Assembly (NCBI GenBank): GCA_035771165.1 | Contig: JAWNZC010000314.1 | Coordinates: 2,095,501-2,159,500 of the forward strand | Origin: Paragorgia papillata | Taxonomy: Eukaryota; Cnidaria; Anthozoa; Scleralcyonacea; Coralliidae | Direction of reading: 5' to 3' | Length of the DNA: 64,000 nt | In this document: positions 23,053 to 31,057 of the stretch, one piece after another | Layout: every line of letters begins with the position of its first letter | Position numbering within the stretch: position 1 is the stretch's first letter | Made by a program: the position numbers and the translations under genes | The notes under the pieces: generated by a model | Seen by the model: the letters and a program-made list of their open reading frames with translations, nothing else | The model's database searches: none | Told to the model about the DNA's origin: nothing

Positions 23053-23154
23053 ATGAACAATGTCGAAACTGGTAACTATGTTGATGAGAGGGTTGGTGGG
23101 ATGGTAAAAAAAATTTCCATTTTTACTATTTTTCTATTTGTATTGTCATCATAG
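23053..23154 (+). CDS. Tiny one-helix protein, 33 aa (NYVDE pair, first)
   Basis: A short plus-strand ORF just beyond the polymerase start, preceded by ATAAA. The N-terminal part contains GNYVDERV; the C-terminal half (ISIFTIFLFVLSS) is hydrophobic and could span a membrane. It shares the NYVDE motif with the next small ORF, which supports it being real and possibly a truncated duplicate. Function unknown. Confidence 0.35.
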   Translation: MNNVETGNYVDERVGGMVKKISIFTIFLFVLSS

Positions 23155-23197
23155 AATTTTTTTGGTTTGTTTAATAATTTTTTAATATGAAATAAAA

Positions 23198-23347
23198 ATG
23201 GATAAAACAACCAGAATTAATGAAAATATCAATTATGTTGACGAAAAAATTACCGAATTTATTGATAATTTATCGCCATGGGTGTCGTTAGCTGCCGGAA
23301 TAATAATTGGAAACATTATTTGGATTAGTGCGATAGTTTTTTTGTAG
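23198..23347 (+). CDS. Small one-helix membrane protein, 49 aa (NYVDE pair, second)
   Basis: ATG preceded by AATAAAA. About 25 polar residues including NINYVDEKI are followed by a clear transmembrane helix (SLAAGIIIGNIIWISAIVFL) at the C terminus, a type II or tail-anchored layout. It pairs with the 33-aa ORF 43 bp upstream, suggesting tandem duplication. Possibly a virion or host-membrane protein; inference only. Confidence 0.5.
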   Translation: MDKTTRINENINYVDEKITEFIDNLSPWVSLAAGIIIGNIIWISAIVFL

Positions 23348-23378
23348 TATTTTGTAATCTGAACATAAAAAAATTTCT

Positions 23379-23399
23379 ATCCAACAAGGATAGAAGTTT
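23379..23399. terminator. Perfect 8-bp-stem hairpin
   Basis: TTCTATCC-AACAA-GGATAGAA follows the 49-aa ORF and precedes (in plus sense) the 3' end of the minus-strand NUMOD1-like gene. Its position between converging genes fits a 3'-end signal, unproven. Confidence 0.4.
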
Positions 23400-23483
23400 T
23401 AAAAAAATAGAAATGACCAAGTTTACAGATAATTCAAACCAAAATTAGAAAACAGTACAGCTCCTGTTTATGTATGTTGATTT

Positions 23484-23915
23484 TTATCTACTGACTGTCC
23501 ACAACTTATCTAAAAACATTACACTCCTACCTTTTTTAATACAGTACGGAATGTAACTTGGATTTTTGTGTAAACATTTTGATGCATTGTAAATACTTGG
23601 AAATTTTACCTTCTCACCATCCACAGATGTTAGTGTAATTTTGACAGGTGTTTTTATTGCGTTTCGATGGTATTTTTCAAAAACTTCATTTTTTTTATAT
23701 GGGATTCCAAGCCTTTCGCAAAGTGTTTTAACATTCAAACTATGCGATCCTTTGATACCAAGTCTTTGACCCAAAATTCTAAGTTCTCTTAGTGTTGCTG
23801 GAGGTGGGTCATTATCGCGTATTGACTGAAGTCGTTCGTTTGCACTTGTTCTGAGTTGCATACGAATTTGAAAAAGTTGCTTGTTTTGATCTGTTGTTGT
23901 TAAAATGTTTGTCAT
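23484..23915 (-). CDS. NUMOD1-like DNA-binding protein, 143 aa (paralogue 1)
   Basis: The C-terminal region (about 90-143) has the pattern PVKITLTSVDGEKVKFPS, then an Ala/Lys helix (NASKCLHKNPSYIPYCIKKG), ending LWTVSR. This resembles the NUMOD1 modular helix-turn-helix of homing endonucleases (F-x-S-x2-x-A-A-x2-L...I). A central LCERLGIP motif recalls the short SAP-like TLC-x2-L box common in large DNA viruses. Paralogous to the gene immediately upstream (23993-24454). No nuclease motif is present, so a regulatory or DNA-packaging role is an inference. Confidence 0.55.
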   Translation of the reverse strand: MTNILTTTDQNKQLFQIRMQLRTSANERLQSIRDNDPPPATLRELRILGQRLGIKGSHSLNVKTLCERLGIPYKKNEVFEKYHRNAIKTPVKITLTSVDGEKVKFPSIYNASKCLHKNPSYIPYCIKKGRSVMFLDKLWTVSR

Positions 23916-23992
23916 CTCTTTATTAGTTACCTTTTTTTTTTAAATTTCTTATTTTTGAAAATAAGAGATTTTTTTTTTGTATTATATTTTTT

Positions 23993-24454
23993 TTACATTC
24001 GACTTACGGTCCAGTATTCGTTTTCGTACCAAATAGATGTGTTGTTTCGGATATAGTAGTCAATTATTGTGGATTTTTTTTTTCCAATGGCTTTTGCCGC
24101 AGCACTCATACTATCAAACTCTATTTTTTCGTCATCATATTTAGATGTAAACAAAATTTTGACTGGTTTGATGTTTGGAAAGTTCGGGTTACCTTTACTT
24201 TGATTAACAAATGGGATGTCGAGCATATCGCAAAGTGTTTTTTTTGTTAAAAAGTTTGTATCTTTGAACCCTTTGTTTAATGCCATGCAAGCCAGAATTT
24301 CTCGAGGTATTGGAGTTTCAAACTTTTCAAGTTGTTCTCTAAATGTTTCGTATAAATCTTTTTGTAAGCTTTCTATTTTTTTCTTGAACTCTTCTTTTGT
24401 TTGTGGTTTTTTTTGTTCAAGTTTAATTTGAACTTCAATAATTTGGCTACTCAT
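23993..24454 (-). CDS. NUMOD1-like DNA-binding protein, 153 aa (paralogue 2)
   Basis: Same architecture as its neighbour: an N-terminal charged helix (about 15-45), a central KKTLCDMLDIPF box, then PVKILFTS...EKIEFDS followed by AAAKAIGKKKSTIIDYYI and terminal EYWTVSR. The shared ending (WTVSR) and order show tandem duplication followed by divergence. The 3' end is 78 bp upstream of the other copy. The best structural reading is a NUMOD1-type HTH; function within the element is unknown. Confidence 0.6.
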   Translation of the reverse strand: MSSQIIEVQIKLEQKKPQTKEEFKKKIESLQKDLYETFREQLEKFETPIPREILACMALNKGFKDTNFLTKKTLCDMLDIPFVNQSKGNPNFPNIKPVKILFTSKYDDEKIEFDSMSAAAKAIGKKKSTIIDYYIRNNTSIWYENEYWTVSRM

Positions 24455-24579
24455 ACTTTATTATTTACTTTTATAATTCTTTTAAAAATTCAATTTCAAA
24501 ACATAAAAAAAATTAGTAGTAATTTTCATTCCGTACGTTATTGTGCACCCAACGATCTTTTTCATGTTCAACCCATCTT

Positions 24580-24879
24580 TTACGTAGAAGTTTGATCCGT
24601 TTCTCCCTGCGTTGTTGTTGGATCTGTTGCCACCAGTTCGATATTCTTGTTATTAAGGTCATCATTTATTTTATTTTGATCTTTATCATCTTCAACCATT
24701 GATTTTTCGCAACTTGGGACCATGGTATAATTTTTTACAGTTTTTGCAGACCAACCGATCTGAATGTTACCTTCCATTGTTAAATCTTCTTTACCGAAAC
24801 TTAAACCGAACTGAAAACCTTTTTTTGAAATATGGTTTTTGTTGAACTTTTCTTTTGGTTTTGATTTTGAGTTGCCCAT
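24580..24879 (-). CDS. Predicted N-myristoylated protein, 99 aa
   Basis: Starts MGNSKSKPKEKFNK: glycine at 2, serine at 6-type context and a lysine cluster, the classic N-myristoylation plus polybasic membrane-targeting signature, strikingly like the N terminus of Src-family kinases. The rest is polar, with a glycine/phenylalanine stretch (GFQFGLSFGKEDLTM) and an acidic, low-complexity C-terminal half. No transmembrane helix. Acylated small proteins are common in enveloped or membrane-containing viruses. Host myristoyltransferase would be needed. Role unknown. Confidence 0.7.
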   Translation of the reverse strand: MGNSKSKPKEKFNKNHISKKGFQFGLSFGKEDLTMEGNIQIGWSAKTVKNYTMVPSCEKSMVEDDKDQNKINDDLNNKNIELVATDPTTTQGETDQTST

Positions 24880-24986
24880 TTGTTTTATTTTTCATAACCC
24901 AACAGAATTATGAAACATCGTTATTGACATTGCTGACGCTTCGTTGGAAACTTTTTGGAAATAGTAAAAATTTAAGTAATATTATC

Positions 24987-25535
24987 TCAACTGTTATTGG
25001 GATCAACAGAGCCGACACCATTGAGATTTTCATCAGAATTTTCATCACTCTGTACGGTATCATTTTTATTTGGGGATTGTTTCTTTGCATTAACACTAAC
25101 ACTAACACCTCCACCACGATCCCAAACATGTTTTGCAATAATGATGCCACCAGTTAACAAACCGATCATTGGAATGTATGGCGAAATTTTTCGTACTAAA
25201 CTTCTAACATCGTCGCAGAATAATTTGTTTGACGATAGTTCTGCATCCAGTTTTTCGTCATCTTGTACTAAATCTAACTGTTCCATTAACTCTGAAAATT
25301 TTGTAACTAGGGTTTCTGTTAAGAGGGTTGTAGTCCTGTCGAGTTGTGCTCTCTCATAATTTAGTTTTATTTTTTCAAGTTGGTTCATCGAAGCCTTTTT
25401 AAGATACGCTTCCGAATATTTGATCTCCTTTGCAAAGGATAAGCGGATCAAGTCCTCCCTTATATTCAAGTCATGCGGTTCTTTGAAGGGTTCTTCATTT
25501 TTGTCATCATCCATTTTTGCGTATTCTGTGTTCAT
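24987..25535 (-). CDS. Single-pass membrane protein with coiled coil, 182 aa
   Basis: Residues 1-30 are acidic, 30-90 form a heptad-like helical region (LKKASMNQLEKIKLNYERAQ), then a hydrophobic helix at about 119-136 (YIPMIGLLTGGIIIAKHVW) and a polar Asn/Asp-rich tail. The ATG lies in TAAATG. Directly downstream (19 bp) of the 431-aa membrane gene. A virion membrane or minor protein is plausible; no family recognised. Confidence 0.6.
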   Translation of the reverse strand: MNTEYAKMDDDKNEEPFKEPHDLNIREDLIRLSFAKEIKYSEAYLKKASMNQLEKIKLNYERAQLDRTTTLLTETLVTKFSELMEQLDLVQDDEKLDAELSSNKLFCDDVRSLVRKISPYIPMIGLLTGGIIIAKHVWDRGGGVSVSVNAKKQSPNKNDTVQSDENSDENLNGVGSVDPNNS

Positions 25536-25553
25536 TTATAGTTGTGTTTTTTC

Positions 25554-26849
25554 TCATTTTTTCTTATAATTTTTGTATTCTGTGTAAATGAGATATGTCA
25601 AAGCTATCGCGAGTAACCACAAATTTTTAGCTAGCCATGCCAATCCTTTCGCACCCCATGACAATGCAGTTGCTAAAATACTGAGAATTGGTGCTAAAAC
25701 AGGCCAAGCAGCTTTCGCAAGTTTTGCTAATGCCTTCCCCAACGCACCGGTTGCTTTTGCAGATGTAACGACAGCGGCCTTTCCAGCTAGTGCCACAGTT
25801 GTTATAATCCCAGCAATGGAAATGGCAATAGCAGCTGATACACCCATATTTTGTTTAGCCCATTCTTTAAATTTTTCAAATCTTGTTAAAACATGGTTTT
25901 TAATTTTTTCTTTTGTTTCTTCATATAATGGGGCCATGTTTGCTTCCAGTCTAAGCACTTCCCCCCTTTGCCTGCACACATACGCAACATTTCTGGCTTT
26001 TGCTCTTTCAACTGAATCATCTGTTTCATCTGCTTTGTCTTCCCAAAACTTTTGGTTAATTTCGATAGCTTCCAAGTCATTGGATTCTAAAACACCTCTA
26101 ATGTTGCGAATTGGGACATCACCAACATTTTCATCATTTTCGGCTTCAATGGTGTCGAGTCCTATTGTTACTTCATCTTGCAAATCTTTAGCAACCGCTT
26201 TTTGAACTGCTTCAGCTCCTTGTGGACTTATATTTAGTTCATTTTCTATGAGTCCAACTCCAGTTCCTAAATGTTCTGCACTTGCCTTTGCTAGCAGATC
26301 ATCAAATTTTTTAATTTTGCTAAGAACTTTTTGTCCTTTCCCTTTGGAATAGTTAAATTCTCCGCTATTAGCATCTCTAACCAAAATTAGTACATTTTCA
26401 AACTTAAGTCCATCGATCTCAAATGTTTTTGGATCGCGGGTAAATGTACTTCCTTTATACAAATTTTTACTTTCTTTACCATCAGCCATAACTACTGTCT
26501 GACTTAACTCTTCATAAAAAAACTTTTTTTTTGTGTTTGTTGCGTCTAAACTTTGTCTCCGGGACTCAGCTCCCAAAAAGGTTTTTGTTCTTTTTGAAAA
26601 TGATTCATCCGACTCATCTTTAAATTTTACAGGTCTTTTACTGAGTCTTTCCATCATTTTTTCTCTTTCATTTTTACTAACAGGACCAAAATCATCATCA
26701 TTTTTAAAAACTTCATTATATTCATCAAAAAGATTGTCAAGGTCTTTGAAATAGGAAGGTCCAAAAGATGTTTCAAAAGTTGTCTTAGCCTCCTGTTCTT
26801 GTTCTGCGGTTTCAGGGTTTAAATCATTCATTTCAATATTTTCAGCCAT
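25554..26849 (-). CDS. 431-aa protein with Ala/Gly-rich hydrophobic C terminus
   Basis: The N-terminal two-thirds are charged and acidic (NDDDFGPVSKNEREKM); the middle is helical. The last about 95 residues contain three hydrophobic or amphipathic segments (SAAIAISIAGIITTVALAG; WPVLAPILSILATALSWGA; WLLAIALTYLIYTEY) and end in KKK. Such a tail could insert in or disrupt membranes, as minor capsid proteins of related viruses do; this is inference. The start is ATG in AAATAAATG. Its first 76 bp are tandemly duplicated upstream. No protease or enzymatic motif found. Confidence 0.65.
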   Translation of the reverse strand: MAENIEMNDLNPETAEQEQEAKTTFETSFGPSYFKDLDNLFDEYNEVFKNDDDFGPVSKNEREKMMERLSKRPVKFKDESDESFSKRTKTFLGAESRRQSLDATNTKKKFFYEELSQTVVMADGKESKNLYKGSTFTRDPKTFEIDGLKFENVLILVRDANSGEFNYSKGKGQKVLSKIKKFDDLLAKASAEHLGTGVGLIENELNISPQGAEAVQKAVAKDLQDEVTIGLDTIEAENDENVGDVPIRNIRGVLESNDLEAIEINQKFWEDKADETDDSVERAKARNVAYVCRQRGEVLRLEANMAPLYEETKEKIKNHVLTRFEKFKEWAKQNMGVSAAIAISIAGIITTVALAGKAAVVTSAKATGALGKALAKLAKAAWPVLAPILSILATALSWGAKGLAWLAKNLWLLAIALTYLIYTEYKNYKKK

Positions 26850-26853
26850 TTAT

Positions 26854-26925
26854 TTATGTCTCAGCCTCCTGTTCTTGTTCTGCGGTTTCAGGGTTTAAAT
26901 TATTCATTTCAATATTTTCAGCCAT
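26854..26925 (-). pseudogene. Duplicated 5' fragment of the 431-aa gene (23-aa ORF)
   Basis: A 76-bp tandem duplication repeats the start region of the gene downstream, including its AAATAAATG context. The extra copy encodes only 23 residues and ends in TAA immediately before the real ATG, thus behaving as an upstream ORF or duplicated promoter. Confidence 0.75.
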
Positions 26926-26941
26926 TTATTTATGTTTGGTC

Positions 26942-27913
26942 TCATGTTTGATCGCCAACAACTTTAACCAACTCCTCACCATAAAACTTACCCAAAATAT
27001 CCTCATCCTTATCGCGAATTCTGTACATGACAGGGATTCCTCTGAAAACCGCCGACACAGTAAAAATTTCATTAGTAAAATTTGGATCATAACCTTTTGC
27101 AAAATTTTTTCTGTATTTTTGGATTCTAACATGGTCCCCAATCTTGAATTTTGGTTTTATTTCAGTTTCAAGTGGTGGGATGCCATATAGGGTTAGGAAA
27201 ACTTTGGATTGGTTACCGTCATTGACATCTTTTGGTTTCATTTTAATAGTGCTGTGTAATGTGTTGTTGTAACTGTTTACAAATTTATCTAGATTGTGCA
27301 ACCACTCATTGTTACCTTTGTAAGTAAAAAATTTCCACATTCTTGTTTTCAAAGTTCTATTGAATCTCTCAACAAGTGCGGCTTTTCTGTCTGACCGCGA
27401 TGAAAAATATCCAATGTTCAAAGATTTTAAAAGTGTTTTTACACCAACGTTATAAAATTCGCGACTTTCGTCAAACTGTATTGTCTCTGGATATTTTCCA
27501 AATCTTTTTTTAAATTCTTCCAACATCCCCGTAACAGCAGGCACCATAGCAACCGTACTTTTTCTGTGTACTGGAACGGCAAAACCAAATCTTGACAAAA
27601 TTTCTATACCTGTTAAGATCCATTTTTTATCATTATTTTGAGAACCGAATTTTGCCATATCCACAAGATCCATTTGCATTTGATCAGCTAAATTTTTAAC
27701 AAATGTTTTTTGATATTTTCGTGGTTTTTTTATTGGTTTATGCAAAGTAAAGACTTTCTGGTTGTGTAACCACTCCTTAACCTGTTTTCTGGTTATTGAC
27801 GCATCTCTTTCAACAGCTGCTTTGTAAAGTTTCTCCATAGACTGGTATCCCGTCACTGGATTGTAGTAAATATCTCGAAGTTCAAGATCAATAAGTAAAA
27901 GTTCATCGTCCAT
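26942..27913 (-). CDS. INT: Retroviral-type integrase (DDE), 323 aa
   Basis: Catalyses insertion with a 6-bp target duplication, seen here as GGCCTG. The catalytic triad is visible: D82 in MDLVDM, D148 in IQFDES and E182 in AALVERFNRTLK, with D-E spacing of 34 (DDx33-35E). The N-terminal helical part (about 1-60) replaces the usual zinc-binding HHCC, which I do not see. The C-terminal domain (about 255-320) has a chromo/SH3-like pattern KIGDHVRIQKY...GEELVKV. Flanked by the 431-aa gene downstream and, divergently, by the plus-strand 404-aa gene. Frame intact. Confidence 0.95.
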   Translation of the reverse strand: MDDELLLIDLELRDIYYNPVTGYQSMEKLYKAAVERDASITRKQVKEWLHNQKVFTLHKPIKKPRKYQKTFVKNLADQMQMDLVDMAKFGSQNNDKKWILTGIEILSRFGFAVPVHRKSTVAMVPAVTGMLEEFKKRFGKYPETIQFDESREFYNVGVKTLLKSLNIGYFSSRSDRKAALVERFNRTLKTRMWKFFTYKGNNEWLHNLDKFVNSYNNTLHSTIKMKPKDVNDGNQSKVFLTLYGIPPLETEIKPKFKIGDHVRIQKYRKNFAKGYDPNFTNEIFTVSAVFRGIPVMYRIRDKDEDILGKFYGEELVKVVGDQT

Positions 27914-27994
27914 TTTTATTTTATTTTATTTTAAGGTTTTACCAAGTTTTCGGGGATGGGGTTATCAAAATTTTTTACACAACACAAATAAATA

Positions 27995-29209
27995 ATGTCA
28001 TATCTCAAAAAATGGCCCGAAGAGTGGGATATTTCTGGTACGGTACAAAAATTTACCAAAAACAAGAAGGCATCTGTAAATCTGAATACAATTACGATAT
28101 TTGCAAATGAAAGAGAAAAATTCATTGTAAACTTGAATCCAGTCGATTTAACTTTTCAACAACCAATGGTGGTAAGAAATCCAAAATTAAATGACTTCAT
28201 TACTATTCCATATTTTACAGCTCTTGCCGCCTCCTATATCGCAAGTTATTTATGCGGAATCTCAGATAGGCATTTCAAGAATAATTTTGAGAGATTTAGG
28301 TCATCTTTTTTAACAAGTATTGTTAACTATCATTATGTTTTTCAGGTTAGACGGTTTTTGAAACACCCTAATAAGTTAAAAAGGTTTTTAACACCCGAGA
28401 TCATAAAAATTTTGCAACACAACCCCAATGACGTTTGGATAAGTAAGATAAGTAACTCAACGCGGAGTGCAACAGAATTTACACAAGACATGAAAGATCT
28501 CGGTTACGAAGTCAGATACGTAAAGTTGGAGAGGAAAAATTTTGGTACGGTCAACACATATGAAGAACTGGTTTCTTCCACTTCCAGACATTCTGACGAC
28601 TTTAAACATTTCGTACCAACGGATTCTGATGGTTTGACACTTCTAGGTCAAAAACTTTTTCAACAGTCACTAGAATCTTTTGTTTACTGCATTCTCGGTG
28701 CACAGGCAAAGACGAGATGGGTCATTGTTGGCGAAGGTGCTAAAAGTTTGCAAACACAAGAAGTGTTTAAAAAATTAATGGAGGATACCATAGCACAAGA
28801 TGACGTCACTGTTTCTATTTCGAATATGAGACAGGCCATTAAGTCAACAAATGTTGTGTTAAATTTTGCAATATCTCCGGGTTTAATTTTGATACCAGCT
28901 GACATGAGAATTCTTGTTAATCCAATTAGTGGGTTCAATAACGTTCTTACACTTGCAACGGATCGTATGATGCTTGGTTTAAACAGACATCTCAACATCG
29001 GCAAACCAGTTGTCAAACATGATGAAAATATTGTAAAACCAGTTGTCGAAATTAATGACACCGAAACGTCAAAAACAACACACAAGTACAAACCCGGAAT
29101 TTTTACACCTGACACTGTTGTAAAGGATAACGCGCGACTGCCAGAAGTATTTGGTGCATCTATCGGCACAGTTTTTTTACTATTTAAAGGAATAGCGAGA
29201 TTTGTTTAA
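27995..29209 (+). CDS. Unrecognised 404-aa protein
   Basis: Plus-strand gene divergent from integrase. Features: N-terminal basic segment, a hydrophobic stretch at about 70-90 (IPYFTALAASYIASYLCGIS), a central mixed domain, a strand-rich region (VVLNFAISPGLILIPADMRILV, about 290-310), a low-complexity linker, and a short hydrophobic C terminus (GTVFLLFKGIARFV). No catalytic motif is apparent. It is followed 10 bp later by the 218-aa gene, forming the only multi-gene plus-strand block. Could be a structural or morphogenesis protein; I cannot assign it. Confidence 0.7.
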   Translation: MSYLKKWPEEWDISGTVQKFTKNKKASVNLNTITIFANEREKFIVNLNPVDLTFQQPMVVRNPKLNDFITIPYFTALAASYIASYLCGISDRHFKNNFERFRSSFLTSIVNYHYVFQVRRFLKHPNKLKRFLTPEIIKILQHNPNDVWISKISNSTRSATEFTQDMKDLGYEVRYVKLERKNFGTVNTYEELVSSTSRHSDDFKHFVPTDSDGLTLLGQKLFQQSLESFVYCILGAQAKTRWVIVGEGAKSLQTQEVFKKLMEDTIAQDDVTVSISNMRQAIKSTNVVLNFAISPGLILIPADMRILVNPISGFNNVLTLATDRMMLGLNRHLNIGKPVVKHDENIVKPVVEINDTETSKTTHKYKPGIFTPDTVVKDNARLPEVFGASIGTVFLLFKGIARFV

Positions 29210-29219
29210 TAAAAGAGAA

Positions 29220-29876
29220 ATGGCATTCAAACATTTAGACAGTTGTGGTTATCAAATTTTTGAAACCAAACATGACGACACCGAATTCAAATTCAACGAA
29301 AGTCTTTACGAACTAGAACTTTACAAGGATAAGAGCAGATGTTGTTTTGCAGAAAAATTCGAAATGGGTGGTACATTAATTTGTGCTGGTTGTGGTCTTG
29401 TGTTACTAAAGTTTAACGGATACACCATTCCACCAGTGCCACCAACAATTTTGACAAAAAAATATACAAAAGCATTCTGGAAAATGTTCCCAAATGAAGA
29501 GGAGGTGGTTGGTTTCGAAATTATTAAATTTTTTGGCAATGCACAAGAAACACTTATCTCATTGGGGTTGTTGTTTGATCGAAAATACAGCATTAATCAT
29601 GTTATGTTAACCATCCTTGGAATCTGCAAAAGAGATGATCTGTGTAAAAAAATGAAAAAAACAACAAAAGCCGAACTTAAAACAACAGACGAAATAAAAT
29701 ATATTTTAAATTACAAACCGAAGGAGAATGCATACAGACCGTACCAGAAGGGTCTTAAAGTTTTTGGTCCTTCGTTGAGTGTTGCAAATGTTATGCAAAT
29801 CGGTGGAAAAATGACTCCAATGCGAATGTGTAAAGAATTAAACAAAGTGGTTAGGGAAAAGTCGTTAAACCATTGA
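29220..29876 (+). CDS. Unrecognised 218-aa protein with CxxC
   Basis: The first ATG of the frame is at 29220; an upstream TTG extension overlaps the preceding stop and is not credible. A CC doublet (RCCFAEK) and CAGC (about residues 50-56) could bind zinc; the rest is basic and helical (KRDDLCKKMKKTTKAELK). There is no His-Asp/Asn-Cys arrangement of an adenain-like protease. It ends 58 bp before the convergent 138-aa gene, with a hairpin between. Confidence 0.65.
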   Translation: MAFKHLDSCGYQIFETKHDDTEFKFNESLYELELYKDKSRCCFAEKFEMGGTLICAGCGLVLLKFNGYTIPPVPPTILTKKYTKAFWKMFPNEEEVVGFEIIKFFGNAQETLISLGLLFDRKYSINHVMLTILGICKRDDLCKKMKKTTKAELKTTDEIKYILNYKPKENAYRPYQKGLKVFGPSLSVANVMQIGGKMTPMRMCKELNKVVREKSLNH

Positions 29877-29895
29877 AACTCTGAAATATCAAAAC

Positions 29896-29918
29896 TTATA
29901 ACAAAAAAAATGTTATAA
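29896..29918. terminator. Hairpin TTATAACA...TGTTATAA (site 1)
   Basis: 8-bp stem with A-rich loop between convergent genes ending at 29876 and 29934. One of four near-identical hairpins at gene 3' ends. Confidence 0.5.
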
Positions 29919-29933
29919 ATTTTAAAAAAAATA

Positions 29934-30350
29934 TCAAACAACAACACCCAACAGAAGCCCAGCACCAGCACCAAGAAGTGTTACAGTAATGGTCATATAC
30001 TTCTCCATTTCATCACTGGGTTGGTAATAATCATCGAGTACTGGTTCTTTCTGTTCTTCTTGTAATTTTTGTAATTTTTGTAGTGTAACGTTAAGCTCTT
30101 GAAAAGATTTTGAAGTATCCTCCATGTCATAATTTGCATTCCTAATTTCATCTTGTACTTCGCGAACCTTGTCCTTTCTTTTAATTTCATTTTCAAAGAA
30201 TTTTTCTTTGTCTTTTTGCAATTCTTCAGTTGCCAGATTATGTCTTTTTGCTTCATCTGCATAACCGTGTTTGTTAAAAGACTGGAATAGGTATCCAGCA
30301 CCAGCGAATGCAACCGCGTTAAACAGACCTCCTGCTATCATTGATGCCAT
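29934..30350 (-). CDS. Membrane protein with central coiled coil, 138 aa
   Basis: A hydrophobic N terminus (MIAGGLFNAVAFAGAGYLF), a long charged coiled coil (about 35-100, KFFENEIKRKDKVREVQDEI) and a hydrophobic C-terminal helix (ITVTLLGAGAGLLLGVVV). Two membrane anchors joined by a helix suggest a small structural or fusion-assisting protein, but no homology is recognised. Last gene of the minus-strand virion block. Confidence 0.65.
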   Translation of the reverse strand: MASMIAGGLFNAVAFAGAGYLFQSFNKHGYADEAKRHNLATEELQKDKEKFFENEIKRKDKVREVQDEIRNANYDMEDTSKSFQELNVTLQKLQKLQEEQKEPVLDDYYQPSDEMEKYMTITVTLLGAGAGLLLGVVV

Positions 30351-30418
30351 TTTATTTAAAGAAAAGTTTTACAGTTTGACGTTACAAGGTTGCTCAACAA
30401 AATTTAAATCGATTCTTT

Positions 30419-30649
30419 TTACAACTTCTTTGGATCCACATTTTTCGGAATATAACCCTTGTCTTGTGCCATTTTTACAGTAAACAAACCACCAGCAACT
30501 GCAACACCAAGTTTTGCGGTCTCTTTGATGCTTGCTGGTGCAGCTAATGACTGGCCTGTTAACTTTTTGACAACCATACTTACACCAACAGCTGCAACCG
30601 TAATCAAAGCTGCTTCGTACAAATCATTTAAAACCTCGTTCTTATTCAT
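30419..30649 (-). CDS. Small hydrophobic protein, 76 aa
   Basis: Two hydrophobic segments: ALITVAAVGVSMVVKKL (about 13-30) and AKLGVAVAGGLFTVKMA (about 45-61), separated by a GQSLAAPAS linker, with a basic tail. ATG in TAAATG. Fits a small virion membrane or core-associated peptide; the role is inferred only from location in the capsid block. Confidence 0.65.
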   Translation of the reverse strand: MNKNEVLNDLYEAALITVAAVGVSMVVKKLTGQSLAAPASIKETAKLGVAVAGGLFTVKMAQDKGYIPKNVDPKKL

Positions 30650-30677
30650 TTATTATATTTAGAAATTTTAGAAAAAA

Positions 30678-30772
30678 AATTTATATTTTAGTTAAAAATT
30701 TATATTTTAGTTAAAAATTTATATTTTAGTTAAAAATTTATATTTTAGTTAAAAATTTATATTTTAGTTAAA
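30678..30772. repeat. Five 19-bp tandem repeats
   Basis: Unit AAATTTATATTTTAGTTAA repeated five times, immediately before hairpin site 2. Closely related to the twelve-unit array at 33651-33879. Confidence 0.9.
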
Positions 30773-30775
30773 AAT

Positions 30776-30797
30776 TTATAACATTTTTGTGTTATAA
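30776..30797. terminator. Hairpin TTATAACA...TGTTATAA (site 2)
   Basis: Perfect 8-bp stem located 3' of the 60-aa gene (minus strand, ending at 30840). Confidence 0.5.
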
Positions 30798-30839
30798 GTT
30801 TTCAAAAAATTTTGTTATAAGTTTTCAAATGGTGGGGAT

Positions 30840-31022
30840 TTAAAAAAGTCCCAGAATTTCAATTATTTTTACATAATTTTTTAAAGCTGGTATCAAGTCA
30901 TTTACAGCCACCTTCAAATTTGTCAAATTCTGATTTTTTTCGTTTTCGAGAACTAGTTTTAATCGTATCAAATAATTTAACAAATTTTTGCTGGTATTTA
31001 TTTTGTCAATATCGATGATCAT
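30840..31022 (-). CDS. Small helical protein, 60 aa
   Basis: Predicted almost entirely helical with heptad leucine/isoleucine spacing (LLNYLIRLKLVLENEKNQNL). TAAATG start and a hairpin after the stop support a real gene. No family recognised. Confidence 0.5.
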   Translation of the reverse strand: MIIDIDKINTSKNLLNYLIRLKLVLENEKNQNLTNLKVAVNDLIPALKNYVKIIEILGLF

Positions 31023-31057
31023 TTATTTTTATTATTTTCAAATTTTTTAAGAGAGTT

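Noticed and set aside
29202..29219. TTG start extending the 218-aa protein and overlapping the upstream stop
   Set aside because: Not a likely eukaryotic or viral initiator; a good ATG exists at 29220.
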